A stretch of 6,551 nucleotides of DNA. Source: an uncultured Chloroflexota bacterium. GTDB lineage: Bacteria; Chloroflexota; Anaerolineae; Aggregatilineales; Phototrophicaceae. Position numbers and translations under genes: made by a program. The stretch is taken from contig CAIVEA010000882.1 in assembly GCA_903904765.1 (NCBI GenBank), positions 1 to 6,551 on the forward strand, read 5' to 3'. This document shows, one piece after another, positions 1 through 6,402 of this stretch. The notes beneath the pieces were generated by a model that was not told the DNA's origin, searched no databases, and worked only from the letters and a program-made list of their open reading frames with translations. The stretch's first letter is position 1. Each line of letters opens with the position of its first letter.

Positions 1-591
1 GAAGATGGCTTCGTGCAGGGCAAGATCATCTTCGGCGGGCGCACCGTAGAAGGTGTGGGCGGCGGCGTGTGTCAGGTCAGCACCACCATTTTCCGCGCCG
101 CGCTCAAAGCCGGTTTCCCGATTGTGGAGCGCAACTCGCACGGCTACCGCGTGGGCTTCTACGAACTGAACAACACCCCGCCCGGTCTGGACGCGGCCAT
201 CTTCCAGCCCACCGCCGATTTCCGCTTCGTGAACGACACGCCCTACTACCTGCTGTTCGAGACATCGGTCTTTCCGCAGGATCAGTCCATTCAGTTCCGC
301 CTGTACAGCACCAATCCGGGGCGGCAGGTGGTGATCGAAGGGCCGGTCATCAACGCGGTGGTGCCGCCCAAGCCGACGGTGTTTCAGGCCAACGCGCAGT
401 TGCAGTTGGGGCAGGAGTTGTATGTGGACTGGGCGAAGGAAGGCGCGGATGTGCTGTTCACCCGCCGCATTCTGGATGCCGCCGGACAGGAAATCCGCAC
501 CGATAGCATCTACACCCACTACCTGCCATGGGCGGCGGTGATCGAAGTCAACCCGCAAGACCCGCGTGTGCTCAACCAGCAAACGGGGTGA
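1..591 (+). CDS. VanW family protein, C-terminal part (5' end outside window)
   Basis: The reading frame is open from base 1, so the start lies upstream; 196 residues are visible and the stop is TGA at 589-591. The VanW signature is clear: GGGVCQVSTT at visible residues 20-29, then the FRAALKAGFP helix, the ERNSHGYRVGFYE stretch at about 43-55, and PGLDAAIFQPTADFRFVND at about 61-79. The last 80 or so residues form a beta-rich tail (around GQELYVDWAKEGADVLFTRR) that resembles a G5-type domain. VanW proteins are named from a vancomycin-resistance cluster, but their biochemical role is not established. In Gram-positives and Chloroflexota they are often exported cell-wall proteins with extra peptidoglycan-binding or G5 domains, and the missing N-terminus would be expected to hold the signal or membrane anchor. 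Hairpins at the stop codon and a new promoter downstream separate it from the sugar operon. Domain call firm; role in this cell unknown. Confidence 0.9.
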   Translation, partial: EDGFVQGKIIFGGRTVEGVGGGVCQVSTTIFRAALKAGFPIVERNSHGYRVGFYELNNTPPGLDAAIFQPTADFRFVNDTPYYLLFETSVFPQDQSIQFRLYSTNPGRQVVIEGPVINAVVPPKPTVFQANAQLQLGQELYVDWAKEGADVLFTRRILDAAGQEIRTDSIYTHYLPWAAVIEVNPQDPRVLNQQTG

Positions 592-634
592 AATACCACC
601 TCACCCCGTCTGCACACCCTATAGCGGGGTGAGG
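583..634 (+). terminator. Overlapping alternative hairpins at the VanW gene stop codon (possible weak terminator)
   Basis: Three arms are present: ACGGGGTGA at 583-591 (containing the stop codon), TCACCCCGT at 601-609, and CGGGGTGAGG at 625-634. The middle arm can pair with the first (9 bp, 9-nt loop) or with the third (CCTCACCCCG 599-608 with 625-634, 10 bp, 16-nt loop), but not with both. No T-run follows the second stem (it continues ATAAAGTCCC), so efficient intrinsic termination is doubtful. It may instead be a transcript-end stabiliser or a leaky terminator between the VanW gene and the operon. Confidence 0.5.
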
Positions 635-660
635 ATAAAGTCCCCTCCTCATATTGACCG

Positions 661-706
661 CCTAACAAGATGGTTGCAATTCCCATGTTAGGTGAAAGGC
701 TATAAT
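661..706 (+). promoter_or_regulatory. Putative operon promoter: perfect -10 with an upstream dyad (operator-like)
   Basis: TATAAT at 701-706 matches the sigma-70-type -10 consensus exactly, and would place transcription start near 712-714, about 30 nt before the ATG at 744. No good -35 lies 16-18 bp upstream; the nearest TTGCAA (674-679) is 21 bp away. An imperfect dyad occupies that place: CCTAAC (661-666) pairs with GTTAGG (687-692), and inner ATGG (670-673) with CCAT (683-686), with a 3-nt bulge and a 9-nt loop. A weak -35 plus a dyad suggests control by a DNA-binding protein, but this is inferred from sequence only. The short stretch 635-743 is otherwise non-coding and AT-richer than its flanks. 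Confidence 0.5.
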
Positions 707-743
707 CAAGATTGTATTGTTTGATTACCCCAGAGGAACTCCA

Positions 744-1277
744 ATGGTCTTTATCCACCCCACCGCAGAAGTTGAAGCCGATGTGCAGATCGGCGAAAAC
801 ACGAAAATCTGGCATCTGTGCCACATTCGCAGGGGCGCACACCTCGGCGCAAACTGCGTCATCGGGCGCGGCGTGTTCGTAGACGCTGGCGTACAGATCG
901 GCAACGCGGTCAAAATTCAGAACTACGTCTCGGTCTTTCACGGTGTCACCATCGAGGATGGGGTGTTCGTGGGGCCGCATGTCTGCTTCACCAACGATCT
1001 GTTCCCCCGCGCCGTCAACCCGGATATGTCGCTGAAGGCTGCCGACGATTGGACGATGACCGAAACCCGTGTGAGCGCAGGCGCAGCCATCGGCGCGAAC
1101 TCCACCATTGTGTGCGGTGTCACCATCGGGCGCTGGGCGATGGTCGGGTCTGGCAGCGTGGTCACGAAGAACGTGCCGGACTACGCGCTGGTTGTGGGCA
1201 ATCCGGCGCACATCATTGGCTATGTCACTGCGGCAGGCAAACGGGTGAATACGCCCGAAGAAGCCGCGCAAGGTTAA
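744..1277 (+). CDS. wbpD: Hexapeptide-repeat N-acetyltransferase, WbpD/WlbB type (UDP-2-acetamido-3-amino sugar 3-N-acetyltransferase)
   Basis: The 177-residue protein is almost wholly a left-handed beta-helix built of hexapeptide turns (IGENTKI, LGANCVIGRGV, IGNAVKI, IGANSTI, VGSGSVV). It ends in the family's usual VVGNPAHIIGYV segment. The FTNDLFPRA loop at residues 82-90 is the feature that points to WbpD/WlbB; an Asn at this loop (here N84) lies in the active site of characterised relatives. Such enzymes act as cytosolic trimers and move acetyl from acetyl-CoA to the 3-amine made by the aminotransferase encoded next. ATG 744 is chosen over the in-frame TTG at 717 because AGAGGA at 732-737 sits correctly before it, the family N-terminus begins near IHPTAEV, and TTG 717 lies close to the expected transcript start. 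It is the first gene of the operon, ending 42 bp before the next. A related 3-amino-sugar acetyltransferase is the main alternative. Confidence 0.88.
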   Translation: MVFIHPTAEVEADVQIGENTKIWHLCHIRRGAHLGANCVIGRGVFVDAGVQIGNAVKIQNYVSVFHGVTIEDGVFVGPHVCFTNDLFPRAVNPDMSLKAADDWTMTETRVSAGAAIGANSTIVCGVTIGRWAMVGSGSVVTKNVPDYALVVGNPAHIIGYVTAAGKRVNTPEEAAQG

Positions 1278-1319
1278 CCTTTCACCCTCCCAAAACCATC
1301 CATTTTAAGGAACGCACTC

Positions 1320-2402
1320 ATGCAAATTCCGATTGCCAAACCCTTCATCGGGGAAGAAGAAAAGCAAGCTGTCGTGCAGGTTCTCAGCAGCGGGCAACTG
1401 TCGCAGGGGCCGAAAGTGGCGGAGTTCGAGAAGCTGTTCGCCGCCTATCAGGGCGCGAAGCACGGCATCGCCACCAGCAACGGCACAACGGCGCTCATGG
1501 CGGCGATGATGGCGCACCACATCGGCCCCGGCGACGAAGTGATTATCCCGTCGTTTAGCTTCTTCGCCACCGCCTCGTGCGTGTTGAGCGTGGGCGCGCG
1601 TGCTGTGTTCGCGGATATTGACCCGGACACCTTTTGCCTGTCGCCCGCCGCCGCCGAAGCCGCCATCACCCCGCGCACCAAGGCCATCATGCCGGTGCAT
1701 CTGTACGGGCAGCCCGCCGATATGCCGGCCTTCGAGGCCATCTGCAAGAAGCACGGGCTGGTGCTGCTGGAAGATGCAGCGCAGGCGCACGGTGCGTCCA
1801 TCGGCGAACGGCGCGTGGGGACGTGGGGGACGGCCTCCTTCAGCTTCTACCCCACCAAGAACATGACCACCACCGAAGGTGGCATGGTGCTGACCAACGA
1901 TGACGAAACCGCCCGCCACCTGCGGATGATCCGCGCACAGGGCATGAACACCCAGTATTATCATGAAGTCGTGGGCTACAACTTCCGCATGACGGACATG
2001 GCCGCCGCGATTGGCGTGGTGCAACTGGGGCGGTTGCCAGAATGGACGGCCAACCGCATCAAGAACGCCACCTACTACAACGCGAACATCAAGAGCGTGA
2101 AGACCCCGCCCGTCCTCGCTAGCAACGTGCATGTCTATCATCAGTACACCGTGCGCGTGCCGGATGGCGTAGACCGTGATGCCGTCACCAAGCGGCTGAA
2201 CGAACGCGGAATCGGCGTGCGCGTGTACTACCCGCTGCCCATCCACAAGCAGCCTGTGTTCCAGCAGATGGACGGCTATAAGGATGTGGTGCTGCCCGAA
2301 ACCGACAAGGCCACCCGGCAGGTGTTCAGCCTGCCCGTGTTCCCCTCGTTGACAGAAGCCGAACGTGATTACGTGGTACAGGAGATTAACGCAGCATGCT
2401 AA
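1320..2402 (+). CDS. wbpE: DegT/DnrJ/EryC1/StrS family PLP aminotransferase, WbpE/WlbC type
   Basis: This fold-type I sugar aminotransferase has 360 residues, the normal family length. It contains SNGTTAL at 53-59 (phosphate/PLP contact), PSFSFFATA at 77-85, HLYGQPADM at 127-135, EDAAQAHGA at 151-159 (PLP ring aspartate D152), and SFYPTKN at 175-181 with K180 as the expected Schiff-base lysine. GYNFRMTD at 219-226 and YYPLPIHKQP at 303-312 complete the family pattern. In the WbpB-E-D-I pathway it converts a 3-keto UDP-sugar to the 3-amino sugar, with glutamate as donor. The start ATG 1320 follows AAGG at 1307-1310, and the N-terminus IPIAKPFIGEEE is typical. The 3' end overlaps the dehydrogenase start by 7 bp (ATG 2396, stop 2400-2402), implying coupled translation. 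Substrate assignment rests on the neighbours; the family itself is certain. Confidence 0.92.
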   Translation: MQIPIAKPFIGEEEKQAVVQVLSSGQLSQGPKVAEFEKLFAAYQGAKHGIATSNGTTALMAAMMAHHIGPGDEVIIPSFSFFATASCVLSVGARAVFADIDPDTFCLSPAAAEAAITPRTKAIMPVHLYGQPADMPAFEAICKKHGLVLLEDAAQAHGASIGERRVGTWGTASFSFYPTKNMTTTEGGMVLTNDDETARHLRMIRAQGMNTQYYHEVVGYNFRMTDMAAAIGVVQLGRLPEWTANRIKNATYYNANIKSVKTPPVLASNVHVYHQYTVRVPDGVDRDAVTKRLNERGIGVRVYYPLPIHKQPVFQQMDGYKDVVLPETDKATRQVFSLPVFPSLTEAERDYVVQEINAAC

Positions 2403-3400
2403 AAGCAGCCGTCATCGGGGTGGGGAGCATCGGTCAGAACCACGCCCGCGTTTACCGTGAGATGGAAGGGTGCGATCTGGTCGGCGTGGTGGATGCCAGC
2501 CCGCAGACTGCACAGAAAATCGGCACGCGCAACAATGTGCCGTTCTACACCGATTATTTGAAGCTGATCGAAGAACAGAAGCCCGATCTGGTTTCGGTGT
2601 CTGTTCCCACCAGCATGCACTTTGATGTGGCCTCCAAACTGCTCGACAAAGGCATTCATGTGCTGGTCGAGAAGCCCATCACCAGCACGGTGGAGCAGGC
2701 CGAAAAGCTGATTGATCTGGCGAAGAAGAAGGGTGCGGTGCTGGCCGTCGGTCACATCGAACGCTTCAATCCGGCGGTGATGGAACTGCGCCGCCGCCTG
2801 CGCGAAGGCATGATCGGGCGCATCTACAAGATTCACGCCCAGCGCGTCAGCCCGTATCCCCCGCGCATTCAGGATGCGGGCGTGGTGATTGACCTCGCCT
2901 CGCACGATATTGACCTGATGCGCTACCTGATGAATGAAGACATCCTGCGCGTGTACGGCGAGACGCTGCAAAGCATCAACTCTGACCGCGAAGATATGTT
3001 CAACGGCGTGCTGCGCTTCAAGGGCGGCGCGGTGGGCGTGCTGGATGTGAACTGGATCACCCCGACCAAGATTCGCCGCCTGACCGTGCTGGGCGCACGC
3101 GGTTTCTTTGACTGCGACTTGCTCTCGCAGCAGGTGTTCTTCTACGAGAACGAAACCGGCCCCAGCCAGTGGGATACCCTGAGCATCCTGCGCGGCGTGA
3201 CCGAGGGTAACGTACTGGGTATACGCATTCAGCGCCATGAACCGCTGGCAGCGGAACTGGGCGATTTCGTGGCGGCGGTACGCGATGGCCGCGCCCCCAC
3301 TGTGACCGGACATGATGGCCTCGAAACGCTGCGGTTGGCGCTGGACTTCGTGAAGTCCGGGGCGCAAAAATCGGTCATCAACGAAGTGCCGGAGGCGTAG
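2396..3400 (+). CDS. Gfo/Idh/MocA family NAD(P)-dependent sugar-nucleotide 3-dehydrogenase (WbpB/WlbA or UDP-GlcNAc 3-dehydrogenase role)
   Basis: The 334-residue protein has an N-terminal Rossmann fold with GVGSIGQNHARVY at 8-20 (GxGxxG). The family's EKP lies at 92-94 (K93), followed by GHIERFNPAV at 119-128. The substrate domain carries DLASHDIDL at 166-174, whose D166 and H170 match the usual catalytic Asp/His positions. It is expected to oxidise the C3 hydroxyl of UDP-GlcNAcA (as WbpB/WlbA) or of UDP-GlcNAc (as GnnA or the archaeal UDP-GlcNAc 3-dehydrogenases), feeding the aminotransferase. As far as can be judged by eye, the GVGSIGQNHARVY and GHIERFNP stretches look more like the UDP-GlcNAc 3-dehydrogenase group than Pseudomonas WbpB, so no symbol is given. 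AGGAG at 2380-2384 lies 11 nt before ATG 2396, inside the previous gene. It ends with TAG at 3398-3400, 3 bp before the next start. Confidence 0.88.
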   Translation: MLKAAVIGVGSIGQNHARVYREMEGCDLVGVVDASPQTAQKIGTRNNVPFYTDYLKLIEEQKPDLVSVSVPTSMHFDVASKLLDKGIHVLVEKPITSTVEQAEKLIDLAKKKGAVLAVGHIERFNPAVMELRRRLREGMIGRIYKIHAQRVSPYPPRIQDAGVVIDLASHDIDLMRYLMNEDILRVYGETLQSINSDREDMFNGVLRFKGGAVGVLDVNWITPTKIRRLTVLGARGFFDCDLLSQQVFFYENETGPSQWDTLSILRGVTEGNVLGIRIQRHEPLAAELGDFVAAVRDGRAPTVTGHDGLETLRLALDFVKSGAQKSVINEVPEA

Positions 3401-3403
3401 CCT

Positions 3404-4471
3404 GTGAAGATCATGACGATTGTGGGGGCGCGCCCGGAGTTCATCCAGATCGCGCCAGTCACCCGTGCCATTCGCCGCCGCCATACCGAAATCATGGTGC
3501 ATACCGGTCAGCACTACGACGAGAATATGTCGTCGGTGTTCTTCAGTGACCTCGGCATCCCCGAACCGGATGTGAATCTGGGCGTGGGCGGCGGCGGTCA
3601 CGGGCAGATGACCGGGCAAATGCTCATGAAGATGGAAGCCGCCATGCTGGAATACGCCCCTGACTGGGTGGTGGTGTTCGGCGATACCAACTCCACGATT
3701 GCGGGCGGGCTGGCGGCGGCCAAGCTGCACCTGCCCGTCGCGCACATCGAAGCTGGCCTGCGTAGCTATGATCGCAAGATGCCGGAAGAAGTGAACCGCG
3801 TCCTGACCGATCATCTGAGTACGCTGCTGTTCGCGCCGACGGCTGCGGCTGTCGAAAACCTCGCCAAAGAGGGCATCACCGAGGGCGTGAAGATGGTGGG
3901 CGATGTGCGCGTGGATGTGGTGATGCAGACGGTTGACCGCGCAAAGACACGGCAGGCGACATTGCTGCAAGCGACAGGTTTGGCAGCGGGTGAAGCCTTC
4001 GCGCTGGCGACCATTCATCGCGCCTCCAACACCGATGATCGTGCCCGCCTGACCGAGATCGTCAGCGCCTTCAACACGCTCGATCTGCCGGTGGTGCTGC
4101 CGGTGCATCCGCGCCTGAAGAAAATGATGGGTGAGTTTGGCCTGACGTTCAGCGGCAACGTGCGCCCGATTGACCCCATCGGATTCGTGGACATGGTGGC
4201 GCTGCTGGACTCGTGCCGGATCGTGGTGACGGACAGTGGCGGCCTGCAAAAAGAGGCCTATATGCTGCGGCGGCCCGCTGTCACGGTGCGCGACACCACC
4301 GAATGGATCGAGACGGTGCATAGCGGCTGGAATCGGCTGACCGAACCCGCCGATTTCAAAGCTGCGGCGGCGGCGGCACTTGCGCCGCCCCCCGCCGCGC
4401 ACCCCGATTTCTACGGTGCGCCCGGCGTGTGCGAACGCATCGTGGACGAACTGGAAGCATTCGGACGCTAA
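3404..4471 (+). CDS. wbpI: Non-hydrolysing UDP-N-acetylglucosamine-type 2-epimerase, WbpI/WlbD type
   Basis: The 355-residue protein has two Rossmann-like halves of the GT-B fold. Signatures are IVGARPEFI at 6-14, HTGQHYDENM at 33-42, FGDTNST at 92-98, HIEAGLRS at 114-121, MPEEVNR at 126-132, ATIHRASN at 202-209, PVHPR at 233-237, and DSGGLQKEA at 277-285. D94, E116, E128 and H205 correspond to the catalytic set described for WecB. The reaction inverts C2 by anti-elimination and re-addition of UDP. The HTGQHYDENM form, the shorter length than WecB, and the neighbours favour a 2,3-diacetamido substrate (WbpI/WlbD) over plain UDP-GlcNAc (WecB), though WecB-like activity is the main alternative. 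The start is GTG 3404, supported by GGAGG at 3391-3395 with an 8-nt spacer and by the family N-terminus; the ATG at codon 4 has no better site. The C-terminus has an Ala/Pro-rich low-complexity stretch (about 320-333). Confidence 0.9.
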   Translation: MKIMTIVGARPEFIQIAPVTRAIRRRHTEIMVHTGQHYDENMSSVFFSDLGIPEPDVNLGVGGGGHGQMTGQMLMKMEAAMLEYAPDWVVVFGDTNSTIAGGLAAAKLHLPVAHIEAGLRSYDRKMPEEVNRVLTDHLSTLLFAPTAAAVENLAKEGITEGVKMVGDVRVDVVMQTVDRAKTRQATLLQATGLAAGEAFALATIHRASNTDDRARLTEIVSAFNTLDLPVVLPVHPRLKKMMGEFGLTFSGNVRPIDPIGFVDMVALLDSCRIVVTDSGGLQKEAYMLRRPAVTVRDTTEWIETVHSGWNRLTEPADFKAAAAAALAPPPAAHPDFYGAPGVCERIVDELEAFGR

Positions 4472-4489
4472 CCGCACTCTCCCGCCTGA

Positions 4490-4530
4490 GAATCACAACG
4501 CCCCTCCGCGACGAGGGGCGTTGTTGTTGT
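4490..4530. repeat. 41-nt direct repeat, copy 1 (contains a terminator hairpin)
   Basis: By hand alignment this matches 6403-6443 in the same orientation at 38 of 41 positions. The differences are C/T at 4499 versus 6412 and two loop bases (4507, 4509). The match begins with GAATCACAA, spans the whole hairpin and ends with TTGTTGT. The ten bases upstream are also partly alike. Two copies bracket the membrane-protein gene. Confidence 0.85.
4495..4530 (+). terminator. Intrinsic terminator of the sugar operon, probably bidirectional
   Basis: ACAACGCCCCTC (4495-4506) and GAGGGGCGTTGT (4513-4524) form a perfect 12-bp, GC-rich stem with a 6-nt loop. It lies 23 bp after the epimerase stop and is followed by TGTTGT. 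The T-tract is interrupted by Gs, but the stem is strong. The arms are self-complementary enough to work on the minus strand as well, where it lies 38 nt past the stop of the convergent membrane-protein gene. Confidence 0.85.
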
Positions 4531-4567
4531 CAGCCTCAAAACCCGAATGCACTCATTCTAAGCACGC

Positions 4568-6211
4568 TCAGGCGTGACCGAGTAATAGACTCAAGTGGCT
4601 CGCCAGATGCGCGAATAAAACAAGGAGACACAAGCCGAACCGCCAATCCCGCCAAGACCCTGTTTTCTGTTTCAACCAGAAACCCGCTGATGTCCCAAAC
4701 AGAATGAAAAGGGTGATCTGCCCACTCCACACCAGATTACCATCGCTTTCGCGGGGTCGTTCGATGAACAAATAGGAAAGGGATACCCCGATCAAGCAGA
4801 TTCCCCATGCGAGATTGAGCGCAAAATTGCGCCGCGCCTGCGGGAGATAAGCTGCATAGACCGTTAGCGGAAACAAGAACGATAAAACAAGTTCAGGTAG
4901 CACCCAATACCAAGGCGTATTCCACCACTTCAAATACAACTCCAGCGGAGCAAATACAATCTTCGCGGGTTCTGTCGAGTTGTAGACGGTGGATTGTGCT
5001 TGTGTCCCGTATAAGAATAGGTATTGCCAGCCAAGCACGATGATCGCAGGAATCATAATCCCGATGATCAGGGCTAAACGGGGAATGCGGATCAGCTTAA
5101 CGAAGCTAAGCGCAATCAGGAGCGCCGTCATCGGAACGATGGTAAGGGTATAACTGGGTTTGGCGAGTGTGGATAGCACGGTGAGCAGCACGATTCCAGT
5201 GGTCAACCAGTAGCCGCGCGGATCGGGTTGACCGAGACGCTTGAGGAGAAGCAAAAATAGCGCCACCGCAAAAGGTTTGAGCAGTCCAATTGTGGGGCTG
5301 TGATAGGCGTTGAACTGAACCAGTGCTGAAACGGGCGCTGGCGGGGTGAAGAATGCAACTGGCCCGGAGAGCATAATCACCAGCGCCAGACCTGCTAACA
5401 CCCCGTTGTGTGCAAAACCCGGCTCTCGCCCCTCAGTGAGATGGCGAAGCAGATGATAGACCGCGATCCCGCACAGAACGTATGCCCCCAGCGTGACGAG
5501 AAATCCAGCCGTTTCTAAACTGACTGATGGGATGACAGAAGAAACCTCAATCGTCAGGAGATGGAACAAAAATTGCGGCGGGAGAAAATTAAAGTTCCCC
5601 GAATCACGGGCGGCTTTCGCAAAAAAGGTATGTGTGATGAAATCGCCATTCAGGTTGGCGTAGTTACGGAGCATCGGCCCGAAAAAAGCGATCATCACGA
5701 TAGCCAGCAATCCCGGTATCCCCACCAATCGGTATGCAAACAAGCCGCTGCTCAACACAAAACTAATAAGCAGTAACAGCACCACCGGATTCTGGTACAG
5801 TCGCTCAATTGCGAGTGGGTACTCCGCCGAGCTACCGTCTGTAAACTCTACCCGCAGAATCGGAACCGCATTGAAGGTGCAGCTTTCCTGTTCGCCGCTG
5901 CCGATTTGCCCCTGCTGATTGAGATATACCGCTTTGATCTGTTCCACCTGCCAGCGGACAACCACACACTCGTTGGGAAAGAGAACCCGATTGCGATTGG
6001 CATGGAAGAAAATGCTGGATTCGCCCACCTTTGTGTCAATCTGAATAGAGGGTGAATCCAGATGCAGATACAGTAGCAGAGTCAAAAGCAGCAACGCGAT
6101 GGCGAACCACAAGGCTGTGATCCATCTTGAGGAACCGGACACGAGAGGGGACAATTTTCTAACGGCTGATTGAAGATGAGACAGCGGGTGTTGATGAGGA
6201 TGATTCAACAT
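4568..6211 (-). CDS. Polytopic membrane protein with Ig-like extracytoplasmic domain and GT-C-like loop (putative glycosyltransferase or polymerase)
   Basis: The 547-residue protein has a short basic N-terminus, then TM1 at about 30-50. A soluble beta-rich domain (about 55-138) contains CVVVRWQVE (82-90), AVYLNQQGQIGSGEQESC (94-111) and LRVEFTDGS (119-127). This follows the Ig-like pattern common in Chloroflexota surface proteins, with C82 and C111 possibly forming a disulfide. About 11-13 further hydrophobic spans run to the C-terminus. Between spans 3 and 4 is NGDFITHTFFAKAARDSGN (188-206), followed by a Pro-rich turn, which recalls the acidic D-x-x-x-H loop of GT-C membrane glycosyltransferases. 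The motif YHSPTIGLLKP lies at 303-313. A role in assembling or transferring a surface glycan is inferred from this and from the neighbours. In-frame TAA lies just upstream of ATG 6211 (6220-6218), so that is the earliest start, but no Shine-Dalgarno is seen and no convincing promoter (only TACAAT at 6264-6259). GC is lower than in the operon. Confidence 0.8.
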   Translation of the reverse strand: MLNHPHQHPLSHLQSAVRKLSPLVSGSSRWITALWFAIALLLLTLLLYLHLDSPSIQIDTKVGESSIFFHANRNRVLFPNECVVVRWQVEQIKAVYLNQQGQIGSGEQESCTFNAVPILRVEFTDGSSAEYPLAIERLYQNPVVLLLLISFVLSSGLFAYRLVGIPGLLAIVMIAFFGPMLRNYANLNGDFITHTFFAKAARDSGNFNFLPPQFLFHLLTIEVSSVIPSVSLETAGFLVTLGAYVLCGIAVYHLLRHLTEGREPGFAHNGVLAGLALVIMLSGPVAFFTPPAPVSALVQFNAYHSPTIGLLKPFAVALFLLLLKRLGQPDPRGYWLTTGIVLLTVLSTLAKPSYTLTIVPMTALLIALSFVKLIRIPRLALIIGIMIPAIIVLGWQYLFLYGTQAQSTVYNSTEPAKIVFAPLELYLKWWNTPWYWVLPELVLSFLFPLTVYAAYLPQARRNFALNLAWGICLIGVSLSYLFIERPRESDGNLVWSGQITLFILFGTSAGFWLKQKTGSWRDWRFGLCLLVLFAHLASHLSLLLGHA

Positions 6212-6402
6212 GGTTGGTTAACGGATCAAGCCTTTGATGAGCCACAGTCTATGCAAAGATTGTACCCGGTGGCGATAGGTGATGCTTCATCAACATTGGT
6301 CAGTCGAATCAGTCTATTCATTGGTCTACTGGTTAGAAAGGATGAATCGGGACGGCACAGCCCAACTATCCGTTGTTGGAGGCCATCCCGTCGTCTGTCT
6401 GC
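6212..6402. other. Intergenic region upstream of the membrane-protein gene
   Basis: This lower-GC stretch shows no coding signal that I trust. A plus-strand frame crossing it (6170-6424) runs antisense into the membrane-protein gene and ends inside the terminator loop, so it is probably chance. It should hold the minus-strand promoter: TACAAT at 6264-6259 could be a -10, but no matching -35 lies 16-18 bp further upstream. Nothing else was recognised. Confidence 0.4.

Noticed and set aside
717..743. Upstream TTG start for the acetyltransferase
   Set aside because: It lies only about 10 nt after the -10 box, lacks a Shine-Dalgarno site, and would add residues not found in the family. ATG 744 has AGAGGA at the right distance.
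519..1271. Minus-strand open frame (250 codons) across the promoter region and acetyltransferase gene
   Set aside because: It spans a non-coding promoter and hairpin region and lies opposite a clear hexapeptide acetyltransferase; no motif is seen.
1305..2246. Minus-strand open frame (313 codons) antisense to the aminotransferase gene
   Set aside because: It is low-complexity Gly/His/Arg-rich and has no recognisable motif; the plus-strand gene explains the region fully.
2399..4477. Very long minus-strand open frame (692 codons) antisense to the dehydrogenase and epimerase genes
   Set aside because: Its translation is His/Arg/Gln-rich without domains, and it lies exactly opposite two well-recognised genes. 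This is the usual artefact of high-GC codon bias on the complementary strand.
4380..4707. Plus-strand small frames crossing the first terminator
   Set aside because: Part of their translation is just the 41-nt repeat read as protein (a similar peptide appears at the second copy). They have no ribosome site and overlap real genes at both ends.
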